Positions 46,401 through 57,648 of a DNA stretch of 64,000 nucleotides are shown one piece after another. Below the pieces are notes generated by a model. It did no database searches and was not told the origin of the DNA. It worked only from the letters and a program-made list of their open reading frames with translations. This stretch comes from Rhodeus uyekii (lineage: Eukaryota; Chordata; Actinopteri; Cypriniformes; Acheilognathidae). The position numbers and the translations under genes were made by a program. The DNA lies in the NCBI GenBank assembly GCA_037043235.1, contig JAWRVZ010000219.1, positions 322,501 to 386,500 of the forward strand, in the 5' to 3' direction. How positions within the stretch are numbered: the stretch's first letter is position 1; each line of letters starts with the position of its first letter.

Positions 46401-47364
46401 ATCTACTTAGCTGTCCATTGTTGTCACGTTTCTGTCTCCTCTTTGTTCTTTGCCTAGCTTACAAATCAAGTTGACACCTTGTAAACAAACTATTTAGCAG
46501 AAAAAAAATGTGTGTGACCTGCACATACATGGTATGCAGTTAGAGAAAAAAACAGGCTGTGGGTGTAAAGTAGATGCAATTGTAATAATGATGAAATACG
46601 CAGATGCAAAAGTAAAGTACATGTTGGCCTTAAAAGTAAAATGGCATTCTCAATTAAGTTCTAAATGGTACACATACACATGTGCAGGAGGTGAGTGTGA
46701 GGAGTGCACCTCCTTTTCTCAATAGGAAATCATTTGTCAGTTGGGAGCGTTTCTCTGGGACGGTCCTCCAGGGATACTGGAGCTGCCAAACCCAAAGCCT
46801 CTGGAGTTTCTGAGCAGATGCTTCAGCAGAGAATGTGTAAGACGCCACAGACCTGCTGCTAAACTGGCTTCTGATATTTCATTATGAATTCTGAGATGGT
46901 TTCAGCGACTCAAATATTTCATCTAGGGGCTTGAGAGAATTGAAAAAATGGCATAAACGCATCACGATTTCATGCAGGGCTCTGTTAAAATTCATTTCAG
47001 AGTGCTGTATTATATTCTTACTCTTCCATTTTGATATAAAAAGTATGAGTAATGCAAGAAGGAATGATCTGAAAACTGGGGGAAACATTATAAATCTCCT
47101 CAGCCTTTCTAAAATACACATTATAAATCTCATCAGTTTCCAAATGACTAGCTGGATACATTCATATGATATATCATTTGAGTTAAAAGAGTAAAACTTC
47201 CAGAAATGTCTGCAACTGTAGCAATGTGAGTTTCAGTAATGTGAGTTCAATATCTAGGTCTAAAATGTTGCATTAATGCTGAAAATAAAAATGGCTATTT
47301 GAAATGTTAATTTAATACAGATGATTGATACATTGTTACATTTTTGTTACGCTATTTATGTTTC
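46401..47364. other. No gene seen
   Basis: Short overlapping frames at 46510-46848 and 46882-47194 have no recognisable domain. Confidence 0.5.
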
Positions 47365-47565
47365 TATCATATTAGAATGATTACTGAAGGATCGTGTGAC
47401 ACTGAAGGCTGTATTAATGATGCTGAAAATTCAGCTTTGCCAAATTGTAATACAATTTCACAATATTATAGTTGCCACTGTAGTTTTGGTCAAATAAATG
47501 CAGCTTTGTTAAGTGTAACAAACTACTTTAAAAAATATTAAAACTTGTTATTGATCTCAAACATA
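47365..47565 (+). repeat. Common cyprinid interspersed repeat fragment
   Basis: The blocks TTAGAATGATTACTGAAGGA, TCGTGTGACACTGAAG, GATGCTGAAAATTCAGC and CAAATAAATGCAGCTTTG, in this order, are known to me from a very abundant zebrafish-type repeat. Class not assigned. Confidence 0.65.
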
Positions 47566-48582
47566 TATTTTGACTTTGACATCTTTCATCAAAATGTCAT
47601 AACTTGCTCTTCCTGTGATGTGAGTCAATTGATTTTTTTTTCCTTGACTGCCATTTCATTTGAAAAGTGAACAACATAGCAGTAAAGTTGGTGTCAACTT
47701 CCATTTCATAATAAATTTAAATGTCATTTAGTTTGATTTGATTTCATTTTGTGATGGAATATTTTACTTGTACCCGTTCATGTCTTCGGAAATCATAATT
47801 ATAATCTGAAAGTAGCATGTCATGTGACTTAAATTAGCAATTGATAGCTTGTTGAAGATGTAAAAATAAAAAGTGCAGATACATAATGGTCGCTACGCTA
47901 GTCAGTGCTGCTACTATGGTTACATCAATTCATTACATGTGTGTTTGTTTGCGCATTGGTCTCATTTCCTGTTCCCGTCCCCCTTCAGAGGCCAGCTCAC
48001 AGTACAGTGATGTGACTTATGAGCCTGTATGTGGAGCGTGTATCTGCTCTCTTCATCTGCTGGATGCATTACAGATAAGAAACACACATACTGGCACACA
48101 AGACTTCTAACCGAAGGGAAGAGTCTGACAAGCAGCAGGGCGCCTACTGGAGTGTGTTGCTCTCTGTTTATTATCTCGCTCTCTCTGTCTCTGCCAGACT
48201 AAACAGGCACACACATTGTAGAAAGGCTTGTTTCAGCAGAGAGGTCCGAATGCAGATCACACTGCGCAAAACTGATGATTATTTCCACAAAGACACAACG
48301 TTGTTTATGGATGGCAGTGCCTCAAAAGAGCAAAGGCTGAATTGTCTGAATTGTCACATTCTGGAGAAATCGTTTATTTTTGCTGTCATGTCAAATATAT
48401 ATTCATAGGGAAAAAACCCACTTTATTCAGCTGTTACAGTTTTATTACAAGAATGCTCTGTTTTCAGTGAAGTAAATCAATTGCATTTGTGTCAACTCTT
48501 ACCAGCAGGAATTTTCTGGCTTTCCGGTAGGGAAAGTTGTATGGTTGGGGGTGCTATTATGCTGTTATGCTATTATCTTCTG
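47566..48582. other. No gene seen
   Basis: Unique DNA; frames at 47886-48110 and 48154-48408 lack recognisable motifs. Confidence 0.5.
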
Positions 48583-48862
48583 GAAGAGTGCAGAATATCC
48601 AGATCAAAACACAGGTGAAGAGGAAGAAGCAGAAACAAGTGATACCATTTGAAAACAGATTAATAATGCTACCATCAACATTTAACAGCATATAAATCAA
48701 AACTGCCTGATGATACTGAATGAAATGTCGACCCAGGACGAACTTTAGGTGTTAATGGACTCTATCTTCTCCATCTGTGTTTTGATACTCACTCTGAATC
48801 CAAACCGGATGTAGACCTTGACAAAAACACGGTATTCTCAACTTTGTGCTAAATTGAATATT
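48583..48862. repeat. Dispersed repeat, copy 2 (partner at 22614-22915)
   Basis: Collinear with 22614-22915 through GAAGCAGAAACAAGTGATAC, the CATTTAACAGCATATAAATC block, GAATGAAATGTCGACCCAGG and CCTTGACAAAAACACG. It lacks a roughly 20-bp stretch (CTGTGAAGCTTTGGAGG) present in the partner. Confidence 0.85.
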
Positions 48863-49182
48863 CAGATATCCATACAAAAAATATTCTGGGGGGGATGAAA
48901 CTTAACGATAAAAAATGCTAATGCTGGTTGGCACAACAGAAAACCATTTTTATACAGTAATACCTCGAGATACGAGCGTCTTTACATATGAGTATTCCAA
49001 GATACGAGCAAGCCTTCGGGTAGGTTTTTGCTTCTAGATACGAGTAAATAATCTAGATACGAGCATGTGTACTGATGCTGATGCCGACGCACGTTCACTT
49101 CACGTGTTCGCTGACTTCTGTACGAATCGCCCGCGAGTAGCTGATTTTCTCTCTATTTTGTGCATTATTCTTCATATTAGCG

Positions 49183-49332
49183 ATGAGTTCTAAGAAAGTG
49201 AGTGATAAGGATGGTAGTGAGAAGAAGAAACGCATGATGACAATGGAAATGAAGCATGAAATTGTGGATAATTATGAGCACGGTGTTCGTGTGAGTGATC
49301 TAGCAGGAGCATCAGGAGGAACTGTGGACTGA
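49183..49332 (+). pseudogene. Tigger-like transposase N-terminus
   Basis: Starts MSSKKVSDKDGSEKKKRMMT and continues MEMKHEIVDNYEHGVRVSDL, the first helix-turn-helix (CENP-B/pogo type, binds the element termini). The frame then runs across the deletion junction (AGASGGTVD) into a stop at 49330-49332, giving 49 residues. Full family members have several hundred residues with a DDE domain after two helix-turn-helix units; both later parts are absent. Confidence 0.8.
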
Positions 49333-49560
49333 GGAGCTGATCGAGCTACAGACGATGAACATACGCAGGTGTTGCAAGAGCTCAGCAGTGGCGAGGAGGA
49401 GGAAGATGAACCAGAGGAAACCTTTTCTACAAGTGAAATTAAGGAAGTGATGGCTATGTGACAGAGGGTTTCTGATTTCATTGAAAAGAAACACCCTGAT
49501 AAATCGTCTACTGGTCGTGCTTCTGCGCTTTTTGACAACATGCGCCTTACTTATTTTTAA
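49333..49560 (+). pseudogene. Tigger-like transposase C-terminus
   Basis: Past the deletion the sequence encodes the acidic tail: HTQVLQELSSGEEEEDEPEE, TSEIKEVMAM, then a TGA (about 49459) where the family has tryptophan, then QRVSDFIEKKHPDKSSTGRA and SALFDNMRLTYF before the stop at 49558-49560. This is the usual end of Tigger proteins. The catalytic aspartates are lost. Confidence 0.75.
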
Positions 49561-49731
49561 AGGGAGATAGAAACAAATCTCCCTCGATAGGTATTTCGTT
49601 AAAAGGTCTGCGCAAAGTGAGGGTAGTCAGGCGAAAAAGGGAAGAAAACAAATAGAAAAAAGCAAAACAATGATTGAAAATAAAAAAGAAAAAAACAAAT
49701 ATGTAAGCTTACTTCAATTTACGTAAGTTAC

Positions 49732-50219
49732 TGTCATGAATATGAGCTCTGCGCTCCCCTCACGGCCACCAGAGGGAGCTCACACACATAAACTGAAACC
49801 ACACTACACACTACATTTCCCATCATGCAGTACATTGGACTGATCACACACACCAGCTGAACTCTTTCATGAGTGTTTGTCACACCAGCTGTCATCAATC
49901 ACATGAACTATAAAAGACTCCTTCACCCACATCCTTCACCCACAGGCGAAGTCTTGATTTGCTATAGCTGTCATTCTGAGCGTTTATGCCTGTCCTGATT
50001 GTCTGTTCTGATTCTGCCTGTTTGCCCGTTTTGATTCTGTTCTGCCTGCCCTGACCTGTGCCTGGATTAACGTTGATGATTGATAGCTGCCTGTCTTGAC
50101 CACCGTCTGTACCACGATTCTGATACTGTTTGCCTGCCTTTGTGACCCCTGCCTGGATTATTGACTACTCTTAATAAAGACACGCACGTGGATCTCTGCC
50201 TGTGAGTCCATCTGTTACG
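49732..50219 (+). mobile_element. Solo LTR inside the Tigger-like element
   Basis: 488 bp starting TGTCATGAATATGAGC, with the exact 5-bp target duplication GTTAC at 49727-49731 and 50220-50224. The last two bases are CG rather than the usual CA, probably one mutation. A TATA-like CTATAAAAGAC (about 49908) and TTAATAAAGAC (about 50170) mark promoter and poly(A) positions. It contains GATTCTG/CTGCCTG-rich runs. It is younger than the Tigger-like host and of a different LTR family from those at 28893, 36542 and 42140. Confidence 0.88.
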
Positions 50220-50574
50220 GTTACGTAGTGTTCTTGTAAGTTACGATACGGAAACAAGTGTCATAATAATAATAATCCCCCGTAATAATCCCCTTCCTCC
50301 CTCCTCCGCACCTGCGGCTACTGTCTGTAAAAACGTATAGTCAAAACCACATTTTATTTGATATCACACAAATCCTTATACTGTATACATGTACTATAAT
50401 TGTGTGTGTCTATACCAATAAAAAATTTGTTTTTTTCCCCTATGGTTATGGATCTGTAACGGATTAATTTGTTTTCTGTTATTTCTTATGGAAAAACATG
50501 ATTCTAGATACAAGCAATTCGAGTTATGAGCTCTGCCCTGGAACGGATTATGCTCATATCTCAAGGTATTACTG

Positions 50575-52275
50575 TGGTCACAGCAATACAGTAACAATGG
50601 AAGTAAACTGGACCAACATTATATTGGTAAAATCACACTCTTTGTATTCAGTACTGCTTTTGAATAAGCACTTACTTCACAACCATTACCACCCATATGT
50701 TCTATATAGTATGAATGTAATCTAATCTTTTCTTACAGTGTAAATTGTGTCACTTCACTGCCATTCCAAAGACTTCATAAAGACACCACACTCATATTAT
50801 TTATGAATGGGCGATTGCGCAACATGCAATACTGCGGAATAAAATCTAAATAAAAGTCAACAGGGTTGTTTGGATGCCAACATTCTTCAAAACATGTTTG
50901 TGTTTTGGGAAACAAACGTCAGTTATACAGATTTTAGACAACACTCGGGTGAGTAAATTACAGTGAAGTCACGGTGTCATCACCAGCCATTAATCATGAT
51001 GCAATAAAGATGCGAACGCCAGAACATCATCCACTTTGTTTCAATTTCCGTGGAGTAATTTTGAGACGGCACAAATTCTAATTGGTCCAGCATCTTGCTC
51101 CTCATAGCTGTAAATTAAACTTGTATTGCACCATACATTATTTTATGGACAGTCTGTCAATAGAGAAATGTTCTTGACAGAGCAACGGTGCCATTACAGC
51201 ATCTACGAACATATGTTAACTGTCAAAGCTAACATGAACTTCCATTACATTGTAACATATATAATCTAGGAAAAGTGATGGAATCGTCTGAAAGAGTGGA
51301 ATATGGTGGTTAAAACTGGTCTCAAAAGTGACATTGGTGGTGTAGCATGAAAGTCATGAGAGTGATGTTTCCTTATGAGAATGTTGGAACAGCTTGCTTG
51401 TGAATAATAAATTCAGGAGAAATTGTTTGTAGTTGTGTGAATGTGCCTGAAGCGGTGTGGCAGAACAGCTTTTCCATCTCTGTGGTCCATTATCGACCGA
51501 GAGCCGACCAGAGTTACCTGAGCCCAGATGACCTTGTGCTGAATGTGTTCAAAGCGCACCAGAGTAGAGCTGATAAGAGACCAATTTCCCATCCCCTGCT
51601 CGCTCTATCAATCATGTGTCATTGTGTGTGTGTGTGTGTGTCTGAAATTCAGTCTCAAGCTCACAGAAACACCATTTTCATCACTAACAAATAAGCAGAA
51701 TAGGGTAGGCAATGCAAGTGACCGAAACATCATCTAATGAGCTGAGCTCATAGCTTGCTGTTTTATGCTGACCTTTCTGTTCTTCAAATGTAGTGTATGT
51801 GAAATGGGAGACAGTGGGAAACATTATGTCATCATTTACTCTCCCCTCTTTCGTAGGTCTGAAATGTCATTCGTGTTCACGAATGCTGTGACAGTATCTG
51901 TCGCACCAGTTTTGACACCAATGACACCAAATACAGATTGAGACATTACTCACTTCAAAGCGAGCAAGAACTTATTCATGGAGTTTAGTGGTTTATGGTT
52001 GTCAAGTAATGTCATGCAAATAAGTCTTTCTAGTAAAATTTTCCATTCAGTCTTTTTATCTTTTTCAGCTGTTATATAAGCCTTGGGGAAAACAATACTA
52101 CTTTAACACACTTTCCAAGCAATAGCACTTATTATGCAACTAATATGCTTTAATATAATATACGTAAGTGCAAACTGAATTCATATTTTCTGAACTTAAT
52201 TGCATGTTAATTGCATGAATACATATGAAGTGCAGAGAGCTTAACTAAAGTAGGTGTAGTTTTTTTTTTGACCCA
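50575..52275. other. No gene seen
   Basis: Unique DNA with a GT run at 51623-51641. The 51437-51694 frame (85 residues) has no recognisable domain. The AT-rich 52085-52270 part has the texture of a MITE interior. Confidence 0.5.
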
Positions 52276-52365
52276 CTTAAAGGAATAGTTCACCTAAAAA
52301 TTAAAATTATCCCCTAATTTGGTCACCATCAAGCCATCTTTGGTGTAAATTACTTTCATTAAAAC
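52276..52365 (+). repeat. Fragment of a common fish repeat (GGAATAGTTCAC type)
   Basis: AAAGGAATAGTTCACCTAAA followed by an ATT-rich then TCACCATCAAGCC stretch, the same family start as at 14993. Confidence 0.6.
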
Positions 52366-52659
52366 AGCAGCATTTTTTGGTTCTGTGAAACATATCAAAT
52401 CCAATATATGGATGCAGAAACAACGCTACTTCAGCATACAGTTTCCCATTTTCGGGCTTTCCTGCTCAAGTCTTTGCAGTGCTGAAAAGCTTTTCTAATA
52501 TTAATGCGGGTCCTACAGCTCTTGCCTGATCATGACCCTTCTTTTTCCAGTGATATTCCTCTGACCTCTCTCTCTCAGTCATCTATCGCTCTCTAAAAAA
52601 TGGAACAAAAGATTTCTTCTAGTCTTTCTTCAAATCACCCTTTTGCTCACTTCGCTGTC

Positions 52660-54841
52660 ATTTATGGCACGCCCTCTATTGTTGATTGGCTTACTCTCAC
52701 TCCTCCCCCAGCGTGAATTACAGGCCTCTTCTGATTGCTCACTTTCTCTCCTCCCCCATCACAAATGGCATGCTCCTAATTGTTGATTGGCTCACTCCTC
52801 CCCCATACATGACCTCTACTGCTGATTGGCTCAATCCTCCCCCAAAATTGACCTCTACTGCTGATTGGCTCACTCCTCCCCCATAATTGACCTCTACTGC
52901 TGATTGGCTCACTCCTCCCCCAGCATGAATTACAGGCCTCTTACTTCTGATTGGCTCACTTTCTCTCCTCCCCCATCACGAATGGCATGCTCCTAATTGT
53001 TGATTGGCTCACTCCTCCCCCATACATGACCTATACTGCTGATTGGCTCACTCCTCCCCCATAAATGACCTCTACTGCTGATTGGCTCACTCCTCCCCCA
53101 TACATGACCTCTACTGCTGATTGGCTCACTCCTTCCCCATAAATGACCTCTACTGCTGATTGGCTCACTCCTTCCCCATACACGACCTCTACTGCTGATT
53201 GGCTCACTCCTCCCCCATACATGATCTATACTGCTGATTGGCTCACTCCTTCCTCATACACGACCTCTACTGCTGATTGGCTCACTCCTCCCCCATAAAT
53301 GACCTCTACTGCTAATTGGCTCACTTCTCCCCCATACACGACCTCTACTGCTGATTGGCTCACTCCTCCCCCATACATGATCTCTACTGCTGATTGGCTC
53401 ACTCCTCCCCCATTCATGATCTATACTGCTGATTGGCTCACTCCTCCCCCATTCATGATCTATACTGCTGATTGGCTCACTCCTCTCCCATACACGACCT
53501 CTACTGCTGACTGGCTCACTCCTTCCCCATACATGACCTCTACTGCTGATTGGCTCACTCCTCCCCCATACATGACATCTACTGCTGATTGGCTCACTCC
53601 TCTCCCATACATGATCTCTACTGCTGATTGGCTCACTCCTCCCCCATACATGATCTCTACTGCTGATTGGCTCACTCCTCCCCCATACATGACATCTACT
53701 GCTGATTGGCTCACTCCTCTCCCATACATGATCTCTACTGCTGATTGGCTCACTCCTCCCCCATACATGATCTCTACTGCTGATTGGCTCACTCCTCCCC
53801 CATACATGACATCTACTGCTGATTGGCTCACTCCTCTCCCATACACAACCTCTACTGCTGATTGGCTCACTCCTCGCCCATACATGATCTCTATTGCTGA
53901 TTCGCTCACTCCTCCCCCATACATGACCTCTACTGCTGATTGGCTCACTCCTTCCCCATACACGACCTCTACTGCTGATTGGCTCACTCCTCCCCCATAC
54001 ATGATCTATACTGCTGATTGGCTCACTCCTTCCTCATACACGACCTCTACTGCTGATTGGCTCACTCCTCCCCCATAAATGACCTCTACTGCTAATTGGC
54101 TCACTTCTCCCCCATACACGACCTCTACTGCTGATTGGCTCACTCCTCCCCCATACATGATCTCTACTGCTGATTGGCTCACTCCTCCCCCATTCATGAT
54201 CTATACTGCTGATTGGCTCACTCCTCCCCCATTCATGATCTATACTGCTGATTGGCTCACTCCTCTCCCATACACGACCTCTACTGCTGACTGGCTCACT
54301 CCTTCCCCATACATGACCTCTACTGCTGATTGGCTCACTCCTCCCCCATACATGACATCTACTGCTGATTGGCTCACTCCTCTCCCATACATGATCTCTA
54401 CTGCTGATTGGCTCACTCCTCCCCCATACATGATCTCTACTGCTGATTGGCTCACTCCTCCCCCATACATGACATCTACTGCTGATTGGCTCACTCCTCT
54501 CCCATACATGATCTCTACTGCTGATTGGCTCACTCCTCCCCCATACATGATCTCTACTGCTGATTGGCTCACTCCTCCCCCATACATGACATCTACTGCT
54601 GATTGGCTCACTCCTCTCCCATACACAACCTCTACTGCTGATTGGCTCACTCCTCGCCCATACATGATCTCTATTGCTGATTCGCTCACTCCTCCCCCAT
54701 ACATGACCTCTACTGCTGATTGGCTCACTCCTCCCCCATACATGACCTCTACTGCTGATTCGCTCACTCCTCTCCCATACACGACCTCTACTGCTGATTC
54801 GCTCACTCCTCCCCCATACATGACCTCTACTGTTGATTGGA
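52660..54841. repeat. 39-bp minisatellite carrying consensus NF-Y sites
   Basis: About 50 tandem units of 39 bp. The unit reads ATGACCTCTACTGCTGATTG, then GCTCACTCCTCCCCCATAC. The first 300 bp holds divergent founder-like units with inserts (GAATTACAGGCCTC at about 52714 and again at about 52926). Each typical unit contains CTGATTGGCT, whose complement AGCCAATCAG fits the NF-Y consensus RRCCAATSRS exactly, followed by a CTCCTCCCCC box. At least four units carry ATTCG instead of ATTGG. Because 39 is divisible by three and the unit lacks stops in several frames, both strands show long open frames (MTSTADWLTPPPY on plus, MYGGGVSQSAVEV on minus). I see no coding evidence beyond that openness. Confidence 0.97.
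53143..54732. repeat. 780-bp higher-order repeat (20 units), two exact copies
   Basis: 53143-53952 and 53923-54732 are identical base for base at an offset of 780 bp, which is exactly 20 units of 39 bp. Within each copy a 117-bp (three-unit) pattern, ATGACATCT/CTCTCCC then two ATGATCTCT units, repeats again. The duplication is either very recent or introduced in assembly. Confidence 0.95.
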
Positions 54842-56239
54842 TAAAGGTGTGTTTTGCTGCTAAGTCCGATCCACTTTCAACTGTTTCTCAGAAATGACGT
54901 ACTGCACTTCTAATGGTGAAAAGAAATGTACTCACTTTTAGTACACTTAAGTGGTCTTTTATTCCATTCATATTGTAATATCTGCAAGAACAGTTTTATT
55001 TTAAAAGTACACTGTAAGTACCCATTCCATACAATTACACCTAGGAGAAATTATGAAAAACATTTGAATGTATGAAGTTTTAAAAGAGAGAGAGAAAAAA
55101 AAATAGGTGAAGTACCCTTCATTAGTTACATTTTAGAAATTACGTTCTAAATATCATATAACATAAACACTGATACTGTATGAATTATCCATTCATATAA
55201 CTCAGTTCTCAAACTGTTTATTCACTATATACTATTTCTTTATCTGGATGCGTGGTGGAGATGATTATCTGGATCACAGCCCTCAAGTCTACAATCTCAT
55301 TAGCACACCACACTACTGTATGCATCTGTACAGCAGCTCAGAAGTCTTTATGAATTCTGTATGACAACATAATGCTCTCCTACTGTGTCCTACATTTTTG
55401 ATTTCTCTGTGAGCTCTGTAATTTCTCTTTGGCTTTCTCTCTACAATTCAAATGAGACAGATCTCTTGATGTGCAGAACACATGATGTGGAATGATGATA
55501 TGAAATTATTTTTGATGATTGTATTTCAACCCATCATACTGACAGAATTTGAGTCAAGATTTTACATTAAAAATCAGTTTAATGCATTTCCTGTGAATTT
55601 TCTAACAACATTTCAGTAACAATCACAGTCAGATAAAGGTACAACAAGGCCTCTTGAGCCCCAGCAATCAGCTAGTGCTGTATCCATACCGGAGGCCCCG
55701 GGGACCCTAGTGGTCAGCGCTGAGGACGTAACCATAGCAACAATACGCTGAATGAGTGCTATCCTTTAGGATTGGTATTAGACAGAGCATTGGCAAAGGT
55801 GTGGCATTAGAGCTCCTGGTAAGGATATTTCTGTCTGTCACACCCTTGTGCTCACACTCTCTTTCCGAGTCTCTCCACTTCTTTGAGCACAAGTGTCATC
55901 ACACCTGTAATTTGTCTTCATGTCCAGAGAGTAATGAAAATGAGAGGGTCACCGGTAATGAAATGTCAGTGAAACACAAGCTCCCTCGGCTGTACAGAAC
56001 CTCCTTCAACAGAGCAGGGAGAGATGGTGCATGACTGTAGCTGCGGTCAAATCCTCATGCTGCCTACATCATGCTCACTATTCCCGTAAGAGTGAGCATG
56101 GGATATCTGCAGAAATTGAGTTGGGCTGATCAGAAAGTTCATCAGACGCTAAATAAAGTTTTTAATAATACATAAATATTAGGATGCACTGATATAATAC
56201 AGAAATCTAAGCTTTCATTGTCCTTCAATCCTTATTCTT
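54842..56239. other. No gene seen
   Basis: AT-rich. The 55756-56034 frame has no recognisable domain. The TTTAGTACACTTAAGTGGTC stretch near 54937 resembles ends of old fish DNA transposons, but no pair was found. Confidence 0.45.
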
Positions 56240-56352
56240 GCTACTCTAAGCAATGTCTTATTTGCCTCTTTACGATGAATCACTTGCTGTATTCCTCATT
56301 TTTAAGTGGCTTTGGATGAAAGCATCTGCTAAATGAATAAAGATATAAATGT
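56240..56352 (+). repeat. SINE-like 3' end
   Basis: GATGAATCACTTGCTGTATT followed by AGTGGCTTTGGATGAAAGCA, then TCTGCTAAATGAATAAA, is the 3' part of an abundant fish short interspersed repeat. The antisense fragment at 19715-19815 shares the GCTTTGGAT block. Confidence 0.65.
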
Positions 56353-56965
56353 AGTATTGTACATTTACTCGTACTTGTACTCATAATGCTCCGATACTAA
56401 CAACTGAGACCATCTTGTGTAGTGTTTGTGCAGACAAAGAAACACAGACAACAGACAACTTAATGGGGAAAAAAGAGAAGGCTGTCTGTGAGGTTAATGC
56501 ATGTTGCATGCGCTTGGTTGGTGATCGCTCTCAGCACACACGCATCATTTGGATTAAAATGTAATCGTATATGTAAAAAAATCATGAACTGTTACGTGAT
56601 TTATGTATAACGAGAGGTTCCCTACATTATTACAGGATGTTTGCAGGTCAAGAGGTTTCATGAAACATGAAAAGACTGTGCCCAGCATCTCAGACAGAGT
56701 GCAAATACTGCATTGAATTCTCTATTCATCTTCGATTTGAAAATTATGAAAAAATGTCAGTTTCGGAGAGTATCCTAGGCAACATGGTAGGTTATATCTG
56801 AAGTTACATGTGTAACAATATATAGATCTGTGCATTCAGTCTTAAAGTGACACCGGTAATGTTAGTCAAACAACAAAAGACCACCAACAACAACAACAAC
56901 AAAAAACACTCCATGCTCTTGACTGAATAAGAGTATATTTAAAAAGAATATAAATATTATATTGT
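56353..56965. other. No gene seen
   Basis: Unique DNA with a short CAA run near 56884-56903. Confidence 0.5.
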
Positions 56966-57107
56966 AGGGGATTTACACTTAAGACCCGAGGACCAGATAT
57001 GTTGAATGAAAAGCAGGAGTCAGAAGTGCAGTCAATAGAAGAAATTTTAGTGAAGTTTAGTTTGCAGTTTCATCAGCAGAAGCTTCAGGTCTCACAAGAA
57101 GTTCGTT
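56966..57107. repeat. Interspersed repeat, copy 2 (partner at 4417-4512)
   Basis: TTGTAGGGGATTTACACTTA then GACCAGATATGTTGAATGAA and CTTCAGGTCTCACAAGAAGT match 4417-4512. Here the extra internal stretch about 57028-57085 is kept. A TA run follows at 57177-57192. Confidence 0.8.
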
Positions 57108-57353
57108 GGCAAATAAGAAGAACATATGAAAATAAGACAAAGAAAATAATACAGGTAAAAATAACAAAAAGAAAAGAATATATATATATATAAGCGGCAA
57201 TGGACTTCCGAATCGACCCCCAATATATATAAGAGAATATATATAATATATAAGAGAATATAAATCAATACAAATAAATAAGAGACCATAAAGTTAACTT
57301 TTTGTAACTTTGTAAAGCTCCAGCTATATTTAATTTATACAGTGATGTTGTCA

Positions 57354-57648
57354 CCATCTGTCATGTCTCTGTTTACATCCTGGTTCCTCCCATGTGGTCC
57401 CATTTTTTCTTCACTCACCTGCCTCGTCATCAATCACCTCGTCAGTCTTTGTCAGCTGTGTCTAATCAGCACTTATGTATATCTATACGTTTCCTTCAGT
57501 CTTGGTTAGTTGTTCTCATTGTTAAAATTTTGCACAGGAAGAGCCTTTTTGGTTTTATGTAAAGTGTTTATTTTGAGTTTTCATTATTGAAGAGATTTAA
57601 GTTAATCCTTCTCCCTATGCCTTCCTCTCACTCCTCTAACATACCATA
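57354..57648 (+). repeat. Possible solo LTR
   Basis: Starts TGTCATGTCTCTG; has GTCAGCTGTGTCTAATCAGC, a late ATTGAAGAGATTTAAG stretch, and ends ACCATAACA. The layout is LTR-like, but no matching target duplication was found. Confidence 0.45.

Larger units (their letters stand above)
48955..50574 (+). mobile_element. Tigger-like (pogo-like) DNA transposon, deleted and split by a solo LTR
   Basis: Inverted termini CAGTAATACCTCGAGATACG (48955) and TATCTCAAGGTATTACTG (ending 50574). TA precedes the left end; the right flank TG is one change from TA. GATACGAGC-type motifs repeat five times in the first 130 bp. It keeps the two ends of a transposase gene joined by a large deletion, and a 488-bp solo LTR lies in its 3' part. 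Without the LTR and its duplication it is about 1.13 kb. Confidence 0.9.

Noticed and set aside
52660..54841. Resemblance to a CRISPR-type array (regular short repeats)
   Set aside because: There are no unique spacers: units are head-to-tail copies of the whole 39 bp, the genome is vertebrate and no cas-like gene is present.
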